DNA of 64,000 nucleotides, taken from positions 57,229,650-57,293,649 of the forward strand of contig OY744528.1 of the NCBI GenBank assembly GCA_963556195.1. Direction: 5' to 3'. The notes under the pieces are model-generated. The model searched no databases. It was not told the origin of the DNA and saw only the letters and a list, made by a program, of their open reading frames with translations. Below, piece by piece: positions 51,346-60,879 of the stretch. Both the position numbers and the translations under genes were made by a program. This stretch comes from Sepiola atlantica (Eukaryota > Mollusca > Cephalopoda > Sepiida > Sepiolidae). How positions within the stretch are numbered: position 1 is the first letter of the stretch; the number at the start of each line of letters is the position of its first letter.

Positions 51346-51889
51346 GGGTTATCGATCCCCATGGGGCCCCGGGTACTTTATCACACTGCTGGTGTCCCTC
51401 AACTGACTGCCGATTTGACTTCAGAGTGAAGTAGTGAAACCATATTTTATCCATTGTCACATATTGATGTAAAACTTTTCTTACATTGAAATAGTTACAA
51501 ACAACGCCCTGAATGATTGACGCATTGTTGTTTTTGATAGACCGCGAGTAAACACAACACTCACTTTGAATGCATTTTTCCCATTGACAAATGTTCATGC
51601 AAAATGGTGAATACACTGTTTTCTGATATCTTCAGTTCCTCTGCTATCTCACACAACTTCAATTTACGATTGGCCAAAACAAATTTGTGGACTCTTTTGA
51701 TGTTTTCTGGGACAACTGTTGAATTTGTGCCTGTACGATTGCATTTAAAGTCAGCATACCACCTTTTAACTGTTGTTTCCGACGACGAAAAATCCAAATA
51801 ATACTTATCAAGCCATTGATTTGCTTGAAAAGTATTTTTCCCATCAGAAAGCAATGCTTTATCAACACCCGATATTCAGATTTTTTCAT
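51346..51889 (-). pseudogene. Mariner transposase, N-terminal half
   Basis: It starts MKKSEYRVLIKHCFLMGK at 51889, loses one base in an A run near 51840, and continues as NTFQANQWLDKYYLDFSSSE and TTVKRWYADFKCNRTGTN. These are the mariner paired-type helix-turn-helix domains. ENIKRVHKFVLANRKLKLCE and IAEELKISENSVFTILHEHL follow. After another break, QYVTMDKIWFHYF carries the first catalytic aspartate at about 51451. A short deletion removes the linker after TGTN. The copy is inactive. Confidence 0.85.
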
Positions 51890-52040
51890 TTTTTGAAAAT
51901 TTGCAACAATAGCTTAATTTGAATAACTGTACATTGTAAACTAATAATCCGATTGGGCTCAAATTTTCACAGATGCCATTTTAGGGCTAGTACTTTATTA
52001 AAATCGCATGGAATTTTATTAGTATCGGGCCCAAGACTTA

Positions 52041-52697
52041 TTGAGAGGTGTGTTATATATAGCCTGCCCCCAAACTAAGTATAAATTATAGTCCATGTGC
52101 TTTTTATTCCATTGATTACACTTTTGAAACACTGACTGGTTCACTAGATATTGAGTCATGCATAGTCTTCATTGCTTTCAAGTATTTTGGTGAGCATTCG
52201 TTGCACTTCAAATTGTGTCTCAGTATTATGGAACCTATCCTGGGACAAGTACCATATTCTGGTTGGTATCTTTTTAATGGTGTTACCTTAAGAAGTACTA
52301 ACTTAGGAGATAGGTTACCCACTTGCTATTTATGATCGCACCATCAGAAAGATCCATCAGTTTATTCTGGAACATATTTTAATTGTGTTTAATGTTCATT
52401 AAAACAACTAGCAAATTTTTGCTAGTTGTTTTAAGTTACATAAAACATACATTACATTTTAAACTAAGTAAAAGGTAACCACAGGGAAAGTGTTTAGAAA
52501 ACAAAATCTTTAAATTCTCTTCGATAAATAGAAGAAAGTTGTTAACTGGAAGTTAATTTATTGTTTCAGAAGACGGCGTAACAAAATTTATATTTGGCGG
52601 ACCTATAGATGACCCACTCTCCTGTCTAAAATCTTTATACAATTTTTTACAATTTTTTTTTCGGATTACTATCGATTAAGCAACAAAAATTCATGGA
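52041..52697. other. AT-rich spacer
   Basis: No gene recognised. A 14-base inverted pair (AAACAACTAGCAAA / TTTGCTAGTTGTTT) occurs near 52403-52433. Confidence 0.4.
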
Positions 52698-53405
52698 ATG
52701 TCGGCATTCGCCGGTATGAGCGCCTCAGACCAAATTTGGGGGAGGGGAGTGTCGGCATTCGGCGGTGGGGCGTCTCAGGCCAAATCTGGGGGTGGGGGAG
52801 GAGTGTCGGCATTCGGCGGTGGGGCGCGTCAGGCCAAATCTGGGGAGGGGGAATGTTGGCATTCGCCGGTGGGGCGCCTCAGGCCAAATTTGGGGGAGGG
52901 GGAGTGTCGGCATTCGGCGGTGGGGCGCCTCAGGCCAAATCTAGGGAGGGGGAATGTCGGCATTCGCCGGTATGAGCGCCTCAGGCCAAATCTGGGGAAG
53001 GGGAATGTCGGCATTCGTTGGTATGAGCGCCTCAGGCCAAAGCTGGGGAGGGGGAATGTCGGCATTCGCCGATATAAGCGCCTCAGGCCAAATCTGGGGA
53101 GGGGGGGCGTCGGCATTCGCCGGTGTGAGCGCCTCAGGCCAAATCTGGGGAGGGGGAATGTCGGCATTTGCCGGTGTGAGCGCCTCAGGCGAAATTTGGG
53201 GGATGGGGAGTATCGGTATTCGCCGGTGGGGCGTCTCAGTCGAAATTTGGGGGAGGGGGAGTGTCGGCATTCGCCGGTTTGAGCGCCTCAGGCGAAATTT
53301 GGGGGAGGGGGAGTATCGTATTCGCGGTGGGTCGCCTCAGGCGAAACTTGGGGAGGTGAAATGTCGGCATTCGCCGGTGAAATTTGGGGGATGGGGGGGA
53401 GTATG
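52698..53405 (+). repeat. G-rich ~51-bp minisatellite (~14 copies)
   Basis: Each unit begins GTCGGCATTCGCCGGT, continues (GAGC or GGGC)GCCTCAGGC and ends in a G-rich AAATTTGGGGGAGGGGGA. Units vary from about 50 to 54 bp and all share one orientation. Reading frames in several phases and on both strands are open only because of the repeat. Single or paired units of the same family occur at 53775, 54400 and 54785 (inverted), 57785-57865 and 59700-59815. Confidence 0.95.
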
Positions 53406-53568
53406 AGTACTCGTCGGTGAGATAGATCCCGACCTTGGGAGCGTATCAGCTTGTACTTTAGGGGACAAGAAATGCCGCAATGGAAAAGGGATTAAAAAAT
53501 AAAATGATAATCTGATTTTTGATTCGACAGTGTAAACCGACAACTCTCGTATAGGACTACATAATACA

Positions 53569-53629
53569 CTTGATCTCAAGGCAAAAATGCCGAGAACAGA
53601 TACTCTTAGCCAAAAGGCCCAGAAGGATC
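53569..53629 (-). repeat. U2 snRNA-like head with internal deletion
   Basis: The minus strand reads GGCCTTTTGGCTAAGA followed directly by GTATCTGTTC. Compared with the U2 snRNA 5' region, nine bases next to and partly inside the branch-site recognition segment are missing. A second U2-like scrap, GAGATCAAG, follows. It cannot be a working U2 gene. Confidence 0.65.
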
Positions 53630-53942
53630 TTTATTTACTCCTCCCGGAGTTAGGCACAAGGCCAGTTTTATCTTACTCCCACAAGTAAGATGTGACCACA
53701 GCTTGGGTCGAGAAAGTGGGGTTAAAAGCCAGCGCTCGAGAGGTGAGCACTCTGGCTATTTAAAAATTGCCTGGGCAGCCCCGTCGGCATTCCCCGGTAG
53801 GGGCGCCTCAGACAGTAAGCAATAAACTTACTCCTCCCCAAAGAGGGGAGGCGAAGCCTGGGAGGGTGGACCTCCTAGAACTGCACAGGACAGGCGTGCA
53901 GTATCCATCGGAACAGATACTACACTTTGATCTTAGCCAAAA
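53630..53942 (-). repeat. U2-headed repeat unit, minus strand
   Basis: The head at 53942-53911 reads TTTTGGCTAAGATCAAAGTG then TAGTATCTGTTC, matching U2 snRNA apart from one extra A. The body then includes GGAGGTCCACCCTCCCAGG, CCTCCCCTCTTTGGGGAGG, GTTTATTGCTTACTG, one unit of the 51-bp minisatellite (GGAATGCCGACGGGG), GCCCAGGCAATTTTTAA and AGCGCTGGCTTTTAACCCC. It runs into the next U2-like head at 53629, so two heads lie in tandem about 313 bp apart. No full-length U2 sequence is present. Confidence 0.7.
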
Positions 53943-54213
53943 TTTTTACAAGTATTTCTATCAGTATTTATAACGAATCTACACCAGTACAGCGGTCTAT
54001 CAACTAGACACTGTTCAAATTACATTGATAAATTAACAAGTAATAATAACTATGATTTTCTTTCAACAAACATTGTATAATACTATTTAACAAATTATTA
54101 CATTAGTTTTGAATATCAACAATGAATTTTAGACTACCCCAGGCCGTTTTTCTCTAATTCAACATAGCTTTTATACGCTATTTTTTTTAACCGAAAATGA
54201 CATTAATTCACTT

Positions 54214-54430
54214 CTTTTGGCCAAGAGATCAAAGTGTAGTATCTGTTCCGATGGATACTGCACCCCATAGACTGGTATCGTCTTGGCCTTCGGGGCTTCA
54301 TTCCGCCGGTCTATGGGTTTGTCCTGTGCAGTTCTAGGAGGTCCACACTCCCAGGCTTTGCCTCCCCTCTTTGGGGAGGAGTAAGTTTATTGCTTACTGC
54401 TAGAGGCGCGTTATCGGGGAATGCCGAATA
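54214..54430 (+). repeat. U2-headed repeat unit, plus strand
   Basis: The head CTTTTGGCCAAGAGATCAAA then GTGTAGTATCTGTTC at 54214-54248 is U2-like. After CGATGGATACTGCAC there is a 50-base block absent from the minus-strand copy, with its own inverted ends (CCATAGAC / GTCTATGG). The shared body follows: CAGTTCTAGGAGGTCCA, CTTTGGGGAGGAGTAAG, TTTATTGCTTACTG. The second half of the body is replaced by the ~170-180-bp module described next. Confidence 0.7.
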
Positions 54431-54439
54431 ACAGCATCT

Positions 54440-54690
54440 ACGTTTCTTTTGGACTATTTTGCAGATGAAAAGCGAGGGGGGGGGGTCGGTTAGAGTTATT
54501 TCATTAGTGCTCCAGAAGCCTCCTTGATCTTTTAAATACTCGGCGTTGTCTGGGAGAAAACTGCTCAATGTTCTAGATGTAGTGATAAGTTTGTATAATA
54601 TTTTAACGCTCTTCGGACTATTGTGCAGAATAAAAAGGAGGGGGAATCAGTAATGGTGATGTCAGTAGAGGCTTCTGCAGTATAGCAACC
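54440..54690 (+). repeat. Single copy of the ~170-bp Helitron cassette
   Basis: Motifs GTGCTCCAGAAGCCTCCTTG, CTCGGCGTTGTCTGGGAGAA and CTGCTCAATGTTCTAGATG, then GGACTATTGTGCAG, match the tandem module found six times at 59.8-60.9 kb. It ends in GGCTTCTGCAGTATAGCAACC, a unit of the ~25-bp minisatellite of 60.9-61.5 kb. The same two cassettes are therefore adjacent here and in the Helitron. Confidence 0.75.
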
Positions 54691-54698
54691 GGGGGAAG

Positions 54699-54880
54699 GT
54701 TTGTCCTGCGCAGTTCTAGGAGGTCCACACTCCCAGGCTTTGCCTCCCCTCTTTGGGGAGGAGTAAGTTTATTGCTTACTGCCTGAGGCGCCCCTATCGG
54801 GGAATCCCGACGGGGCTGCCCAGGCAATTTTTAATGGCCAGAGTGCTCATCTTCTCGGGCGCTGGCTTTTCAAGTCCCAC
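54699..54880 (+). repeat. Headless copy of the U2-headed repeat body
   Basis: It starts in GTTTGTCCTGCGCAGTTCTA and follows the body of the minus-strand unit to AGTGCTCATCTTCTCGGGCG and GCTGGCTTTTCAAG. No U2 head is present in this copy. Confidence 0.75.
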
Positions 54881-54883
54881 TTG

Positions 54884-55445
54884 AATTTATTTGTTAGAGG
54901 ATAGCTAAGGAAGAACGATAACTCACGTTTAAATATTTCATCAGGCAGGGGGGGGATTTTCAGTTATTTTTCATTATATTTTATAGTAATTTGAAACTGC
55001 TGAGTCATATTGTAATTTAATTACGTAATACCTCAAGTTCATAAAACAATTCATAATTTTTAATGAAATTTATTTGTTAGAGGATAGCTAAGGAAGAACG
55101 ATAACTCACGTTTAAAAACACAATTTAGGTTTTTAAAACAATGGTTAAAGAATATACATAACATATAAAAGTGTATTCTTATGTAAAATTCACAGAGTGA
55201 GATGATGAGAGTATTCCCGAATCTAGAAAGCCACCCCTTAGGAGTCCATGCGGCATATTTCATCGGGGGGGGGGGGGGGGGCTTTCAGTTATTTTTCATT
55301 ATATTTTATAGTAATTTGAAATTGCTGAGTCATATTGTAATTTAATTACGTAATACCTCAAGTTCATAAAACAATTCAGTATTTTTAATGAAATTTATTT
55401 GTTAGAGGATAGCTAAGGAAGAACGATAACTCACGTTTAAAAACA
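54884..55445 (+). repeat. Imperfect direct repeats of ~180-325 bp
   Basis: AATTTATTTGTTAGAGGATA followed by GCTAAGGAAGAACGATAACT recurs at about 54884, 55067 and 55392. The segment from ATTTCATC and a G run through TCAGTTATTTTTCATTATAT occurs at about 54938 and 55257. The second unit has about 145 bp more between these parts. A pure G run of about 17 bases lies at 55265-55281. Confidence 0.85.
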
Positions 55446-55454
55446 CAATTTAGG

Positions 55455-55690
55455 TTTCTACAGAATAGGGACAATCGGTGCTTCTCCAATATAGGGACCA
55501 GATGTGCTTCTACAATATAGGACCCAGCACCGAGGGTGCTTCTACAATATAGGACCCGGAGGCTTATGTAGAATAGGGACCATGGGTGCTTCTGCAGTAT
55601 AGGGGCCAGGGGCGTTTCTACAGTATAGGACCCAGCACCGGGGGTGCTTCTACAATATACGACCCGGAGGCTTCTGCAGTATGGTTCTTA
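55455..55690 (+). repeat. ~25-bp minisatellite (GCTTCTACAATATAGG type)
   Basis: Tandem units around GGTGCTTCTACAATATAGG followed by GACC or CCCAGC. It is the same family as the longer block at 60880-61515. Confidence 0.85.
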
Positions 55691-55699
55691 GATATGACC

Positions 55700-56215
55700 G
55701 AGGCACCTCAGAATTTTTTTTTTCTTTCTTTACTGAAAATATTTCTATGTATGGGGAAGGGTAAACAAAAATTGGGGGGAGGATTTTTTTTTTTTTCATA
55801 AAAAATATTCATATGTATAGGTTAGGATGAAAAAAATTTTTTAGGGGGGCGTCGAAATTTTTTTTTTTTCCTTTTTATTTTTTAAACTAAAAATATATGT
55901 AGGGAGGGTAAAAAAAATTTGAGGGGGAGGGGGTCAAAATTTTTTTCCTTTTTCATTAAAAATATTTATATGTATGGGGAGGATGAAAAATATTTTTTTT
56001 CTGGCGGGGGGGTAAATTTTTTTTTTTTTTCGTTGTTTGAACTAAAAATATTTCTATGTATGGGGGGGAGGGGTCAAAAATTTTTCTTTTTTTTTTCTTT
56101 TAAATTAAAAATATTTCTAAGTATGGGGGAGGATGAAAAAAAAATTTTCTTGGGGGAGCAAAAAAAATTTCTTTTTTTCTTTTCTTAACTAAAAATATTT
56201 ATATTTATGATAGTG
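55700..56215 (+). repeat. Low-complexity ~70-bp tandem repeat (TATGTATGGGGAGG type)
   Basis: About six units consist of CTAAAAATATTTCTATGTAT, a G-rich stretch, then long A and T tracts. They differ mainly in the lengths of the homopolymer runs. Confidence 0.8.
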
Positions 56216-56279
56216 ACACTACATGAATGAACACTATTTTGTTTTTCTGACACGACAGGGGCGTATTAATATGAGTTCT

Positions 56280-57000
56280 TAGGTATGCGAACTGGGCTGG
56301 AGATAGGTACATATACAGTATGTGTACCCTTGCAGAGATAGGTAAGTATATAGTATGCGCACCGGGCCGGCGATAGGTACTAATATAGTATGCGCACCGG
56401 GCCGGCGATAGGTACTAATATAGTATGCGCACTGGGCCGGCGATATGGTATATATATAGTATGTGCACTGGGGTGGCAATAGGTACGTATATAGTAGTGC
56501 ATAGCAGTGGCGATAGGTACGTATTTAGCATTCACACCGGGGTGGCGATAGGTATGTATTTAGCATTCGCACCGGGTCGGCGATATGTACATATTTAGTA
56601 TTTGCACTGGGGCAGCGATAGGTACATATGTAGTATGCACACCAGGTCGGCAATAGGTACGTATATAGCATGTGCATATGGGCGGCAGTAAGTACGTATA
56701 TAGCACCGGGGCGGTAATAGGTATGTATTTAGCATGCGCTCCAGGGCGGCGATCGGTACGTATAGAACGCGCACCGGGGCGGCGAAAGGTACGTATTTAG
56801 CATTCGCACCGGGGCGGCGATAGGTACTTATATAGTATCTGCACCCAGGCAGCGATAGGTACTTATATAGTATCTGCACCGGGTTGCGATAGGTATGTAT
56901 ATATTATGTGCACTGGGGCGGCGATAGGTACGTATATTGTATGCGCACCAGGGTGGCGATAGATTCATATATAGTATGAACACCGGGGCGGAGATAAGTA
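56280..57000 (+). repeat. 35-bp minisatellite (GCGATAGGTACGTATATAG type), ~21 copies
   Basis: Units read GCGATAGGTACGTATATAG then TATGCGCACCGGGGC, with scattered substitutions. The block directly precedes the conserved 3' tail of the first Helitron-like element. The same family precedes the tails at 58.9 and 61.8 kb. Confidence 0.95.
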
Positions 57001-57288
57001 CCTATATAGAAAGCGCAGACAGAGGTGGTACTTTTCATATAAATATGTCATACTATTGCCCTGGGAAACGTAGGATGAAATGGTGGGGAAGAAACAGCTT
57101 TCGCAAAAGACAACATGAGAAAGTAGCGGTGAAATGGGGCGACCAGGGAAGAGAAAAGTAGAAAGATAAAGAGATGGCTATAGAGAGAGGGAGAGAAATA
57201 GAAGTTTCAATATAAAGATGTTACACACACGAGTTTTCTTCAATTAAATGTTTTTATCACCCCGAGCAACGCCGGGTAGCCTCGCTAG
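57001..57288 (+). mobile_element. Helitron-like 3' tail, element 1 (5' end not found)
   Basis: A tail of about 288 bp with GAGGTGGTACTTTT, ATGTCATACTATTGCCCTGG, GAAGAAACAGCTTT and AAGATGTTACACACACGAG. It ends in the hairpin-bearing CCCGAGCAACGCCGGGTA and CTAG (57285-57288), followed by T. It shares this tail with elements 2 and 3. The body upstream probably includes the minisatellites at 55.4-57.0 kb, but I could not identify a TC-starting 5' end. Confidence 0.75.
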
Positions 57289-57294
57289 TTTATT

Positions 57295-57307
57295 GTCTGT
57301 ATGTATG

Positions 57308-57338
<31 letters not shown>
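57295..57338 (+). repeat. (GTAT)n microsatellite
   Basis: About nine GTAT units near the 5' end of Helitron-like element 2. The matching place in element 3 (59217-59247) has CTGT units and fewer GTAT units. Confidence 0.95.
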
Positions 57339-57339
<1 letters not shown>

Positions 57340-57874
57340 GCTTCTCCTCCGAAAGTACCCAACAAACGGTCACACAGGTGACATCATTCCGACCGGCCAG
57401 CCCAGGCGCGTCTAATATCTCAGAACCGGAAAAAAAAATTGACTCTTCCGGGGTCGACTGAGCACTTTTCTCTAATGGGGGGTGGCTTTTAACTCTATTT
57501 TTCAACGTTGTTTAGTACTAATTTAAGAATAAATCAATGCTAGCATGTATAATTTGAAAAATAATGCAAAGTCACGATCAACCAGAATTGACGTCAGAGA
57601 GTGGCGGAAAGAAATTCACTCACACTACAACCCTTTTTTCCTTTCTTTCTTCTTTCCCTCTCACTCCCACCCTTTCTACCTTTCTTCCTTAATTATAAAT
57701 AGACGCTAATATTCCTTCCCCCTCCCTTCCTCACTATTGTCGTTCTGTTATCATGATATAATACTTCCAGGCATTACCTCCTCATTTCAGGCCAAATTAG
57801 GGGGGGCGGCATTCGCCGGTGGGGCGCTTCAAGCAAAATTTTGGGAGGGGGGAGTGTCGGCATTCACTGGAGGT

Positions 57875-58260
57875 TCGGGAATGAGTCATCCTGAGGAGTC
57901 AGAGCAGACGGTTCAGGTAGGAGTCAGAAGGTAGGAAGCAGAACCTCAGGCTCAATATCATAGAGAGAGCAGGTGTGTTTAGATGCAGCATTGGCCAGGA
58001 TAATAAAAAAAAAAACGATGTTGGGGAAGGAGTATAGTTTTGAGAAAAAACAGTCAAACCTACATGTTCAGAAAAGATTCAGAGCTTGCAGTATATGAAA
58101 GAGTCACCCTGAGGTTCAAGAAGGAGTCGGAGCCAGCTCTTCAGGAAGTAGTCAGGTCCTAATTGTTCGGGTAGGAGTCAGAGCCTGATGTTCAGGAAAG
58201 AGTCAAGGCCTGGAGTTCAACGCTAATGGTATATTAGGGAGTCTGAGTAGAATGGTATAG
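57875..58260 (+). repeat. Imperfect ~30-bp repeat around GGAGTCAGAGCC
   Basis: Repeated scraps of TTCAGG, AGGAGTCAGAG and CCTGA(G/T)GTTCA are spaced about 30 bases apart and strongly diverged. No gene is present. Confidence 0.6.
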
Positions 58261-58390
58261 GAAGGGTCCCCATTGTTAGCACTATTATTTATATTTATAT
58301 AAAATAACGTCTCGATCGGTGAATTTAAAAGAAAAAATTATTCTTCCCCGTTGATAGCATTTATTATATTCATATAAAATATTTAATCGG

Positions 58391-58570
58391 TGATCGACCT
58401 AGGTTATTTCATCTAACATACACAAACATGAAAGAAGTAAATAGACACCATTATTATCATTAACAAAGACTGCTGTCAGAGGGGCCTGATCGACCTAGGT
58501 TATTTTATCTAACATACACGGACATGAAGAAGTAAATAAACAAACACCCTTATTAACATTAATAATGAAG
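58391..58570 (+). repeat. 96-bp direct repeat (two copies)
   Basis: TGATCGACCTAGGTTATTT followed by ATCTAACATACAC begins at 58391 and again at 58487. The copies differ by a few substitutions and short indels. Confidence 0.85.
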
Positions 58571-58751
58571 ACAAATATGGTACTTTTAATAGAAATGTTA
58601 CATTTTTACTCCAGAGTATGGAGAGGTAGTGCAGAGTTTAGGGGAGGCCGGAGATAGTGTAGCCAGGGTGAATTGGCAACCATGTACGTGACATCTTTTG
58701 CTCCTGGTAACTGTTGAAGGAGGGCGACTGGAGAAGTGATCCCCGTGCAAC

Positions 58752-58910
58752 GCCAATAGGTACGTATATAGTATGCGCACCGGGGCTGTAATAGGTACGT
58801 ATATAGCATGTGAACAGGGATGGCGATAAGTACGTACATACCATGCGCACCTGGGCGACAATAGATACGGATTTAGTATTCACACCAGAGTGGCGATAGG
58901 TACTTACATA
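58752..58910 (+). repeat. 35-bp minisatellite block in element 2 (~4-5 copies)
   Basis: Units of the GATAGGTACGTATATAG / TATGCGCACCGGGGC family. This is a shorter block than in its neighbours, in the same position just before the 3' tail. Confidence 0.9.
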
Positions 58911-59813
58911 TTATGTACCTATATAGAAGGCGTAGACAGAGGTGGTACTTTTTATAGAAATATGTCATACTTTGCCCTGGCTGACGTAAGAGGAATGGTG
59001 GGGAAGAAACAGCTTTTGCCAAAAGGCAAAATGAGAAAGTAGCTGTGAAATTGGGCGACCAGAGAAGAGAAAAGTAGAAAGATAAAGAGACGGCTATAGA
59101 GAAAGGGAGAGAAATAGAAGTTTGAATATAAAGATGTTACACACGCGATTTTTCTTCTATTTTATAACCCGAGCAACGCCGGGTAGCCCTGCTAGTCTAT
59201 TATATAAATCCCACCTGTCTGTCTGTCTGTATGTATGTATGTATGTAAAGCTTCTCCTCCGAAAGTACCCAACAAACGGTCACACGGATGACATCATTCC
59301 GACCGGCCAGCCCAGGCGCGTCTAATATCTCAGAACCGGAAAAAAAAATTGACTCTTCCGGGGTCGACTGAGCACTTTTCTCCAATGGGGGGGTGGCTTT
59401 TAACTCTATTTTTCAACGTTGTTTAGTACTAATTTAAGAATAAATCAATGCTATCATGTATAATTTGAAAAATAATGCAAAGTCACGATCAACCAGAAAT
59501 GACGTCAGAGAGTAGCGGAAAGAAATTCACTCATACTACAACCCTTTTTTCCTTTCTTTCTTCTTTCCCTCTCACTCCCGCCCTTTCTACCTTTCTTCCT
59601 TAATTATAAATAGACGCTAATATTCCTTCCCCCTCCCTTCCTCACTATTGTCGTTCTGTTATCATGATATAATACTTCCAGGCATTACCTCCTCATTTCA
59701 AGCCAAATTAGGGGGGCGGCATTCGCCGGCGGGGCGCCTCAGGCAAAATTTTGGGAGGGGGGAGTGTCGGCATTCGCCGGTGTGAGCGCCTCAGGCCAAA
59801 TTTGAAGGAGGGG

Positions 59814-60870
59814 GAGGATACCTAAGTGATTTCAGTAGTGCTCAGGAGGCCTCATTGATTTGAAAAGAACTCCGCGTTGTCCAGGAGAAAAGTGCTCAAT
59901 ATGCTAGATAGAGCTACTGTAGTGAGAGGTTTGGATACTATTATAACGCCATCTTCGTTCCCCTTTGGACTATTTTGCAGATGAAAAGGAGGGAGGATAC
60001 CTAAGTGATTTCAGTAGTGCTCAGGAGGCCCCCTTGATTTTCAAAGTACTCGGCGTCGTCTGGGAGAAAAGTGCTCAATGTCCTAGATAGAGCTACTGTA
60101 GTGATATGTTTGGAAAATATTTTCACGCCATCTTCGTTCCCCTTTGGACTATTTTGCAGATGAATAGGAGGGAGGATACCTAAGTGATTTCAGTAGTGCT
60201 CAGGAGGCCTCCTTGATTTTCAAAGTACTCGGCGTAGTCCGGGAGAAAAGTGCTCGATGTCCTAGATAGAGCTACTGTAGTGATAGGTTTAGATACTATT
60301 TTAACAGCATCTACGCTGAAAAGGATGAGGGAATCGATAAAGGTGATTTCAGTAGTGCTCATGAAGCCTCCTTTATTTTCAAATTACTCGGCGTTGTCCG
60401 GGAGAAAAGTGCTCAATATCCTAGATAGAGCTACTGTAGTCATAAGTTTGGAAAATATTTTAACGCCATCTTCGTTCCCCTTTGGCCTATTTTGCAGATG
60501 AAAAGGAGGGAGGATACCTAAGTGATTTCAGTAGTGCTCAGGAGGCCTCCTTGATTTTCAAAGTACTCGGCGTTGTCCAGGAGAAAAGTGCTCAATGTCT
60601 TAGATAGAGCTACTGTAGTGGTAGGTTTGGATAATATTTTAACAATCTACGCTGAAAAGGATGAGGGAATCGATAAGAGTGATTTCAGTCGTGCTCATGA
60701 GGCCTCCTTTATTTTCAAAGTACTCGGCGTTATCTGGGAGAAAAGTGCTCAATATTCTAGATAGAGCTACTGTAATGATAGGTTTGGAAAATATTTTAAC
60801 ACAATCTTTGTTGCGCTTTAGACTATTTTGCAGATGAAAAGGAGAGGGGGGGTCAGTAAGAGTTATTTCA
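59814..60870 (+). repeat. ~160-180-bp tandem cassette, six copies plus a partial
   Basis: Units start near 59820, 60000, 60179, 60336, 60516 and 60676, each with GTGATTTCAGTAGTGCTCA, AGTACTCGGCGTTGTC, GGGAGAAAAGTGCTCAAT and ATAGAGCTACTGTAGTGATA. Two sub-types alternate in part: one ends CTTTGGACTATTTTGCAG, the other CTACGCTGAAAAGGATGAGG. A relative lies at 54440-54690. Confidence 0.92.
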
Positions 60871-60879
60871 GTAGTAGCT

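Larger units (their letters stand above)
49852..52038 (-). mobile_element. Mariner element with terminal inverted repeats, split by ~1 kb
   Basis: The ends carry matching inverted repeats: AGTCCCGGGCCCAACTAAT at 49852-49870 and, inverted, ATTAGTATCGGGCCCAAGACT at 52018-52038. Both are flanked by TA (49850-49851 and 52039-52040), the mariner target duplication. The length of 2187 bp exceeds the usual ~1.3 kb because about 1.05 kb of unrelated sequence separates the two transposase halves. The transposase is frameshifted and inactive. Confidence 0.85.
57289..59195 (+). mobile_element. Non-autonomous Helitron-like element 2
   Basis: About 1.9 kb, lying between the CTAG end of element 1 and its own CTAG at 59192-59195. 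Its start, TTTATTGTCTGTATG, looks like a shortened form of element 3's start. The GTAT microsatellite and a ~520-bp block (57338-57860, with AAGCTTCTCCTCCGAAAGTA and GACCGGCCAGCCCAGGCGCG) match element 3 at 59245-59760 nearly base for base. Inside are two 51-bp G-rich units, an imperfect GGAGTCAGAG repeat, a 96-bp direct repeat and a few 35-bp minisatellite units. It encodes no Rep/helicase protein, so it would depend on an autonomous relative. Confidence 0.75.

Noticed and set aside
52698..53579. Overlapping frames on both strands in the G-rich minisatellite
   Set aside because: They are repeat-generated, low-complexity peptides in several phases at once.
53569..54430. Functional U2 snRNA genes
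   Set aside because: Only the 5' third is recognisable, the Sm site and 3' stem-loops are absent, one head has a nine-base deletion and the others have insertions.
55700..56215. Poly(A)/poly(T) tracts as LINE or processed-transcript tails
   Set aside because: The tracts recur as part of a ~70-bp tandem unit within the Helitron-linked repeat region, with no upstream coding homology or target duplication.
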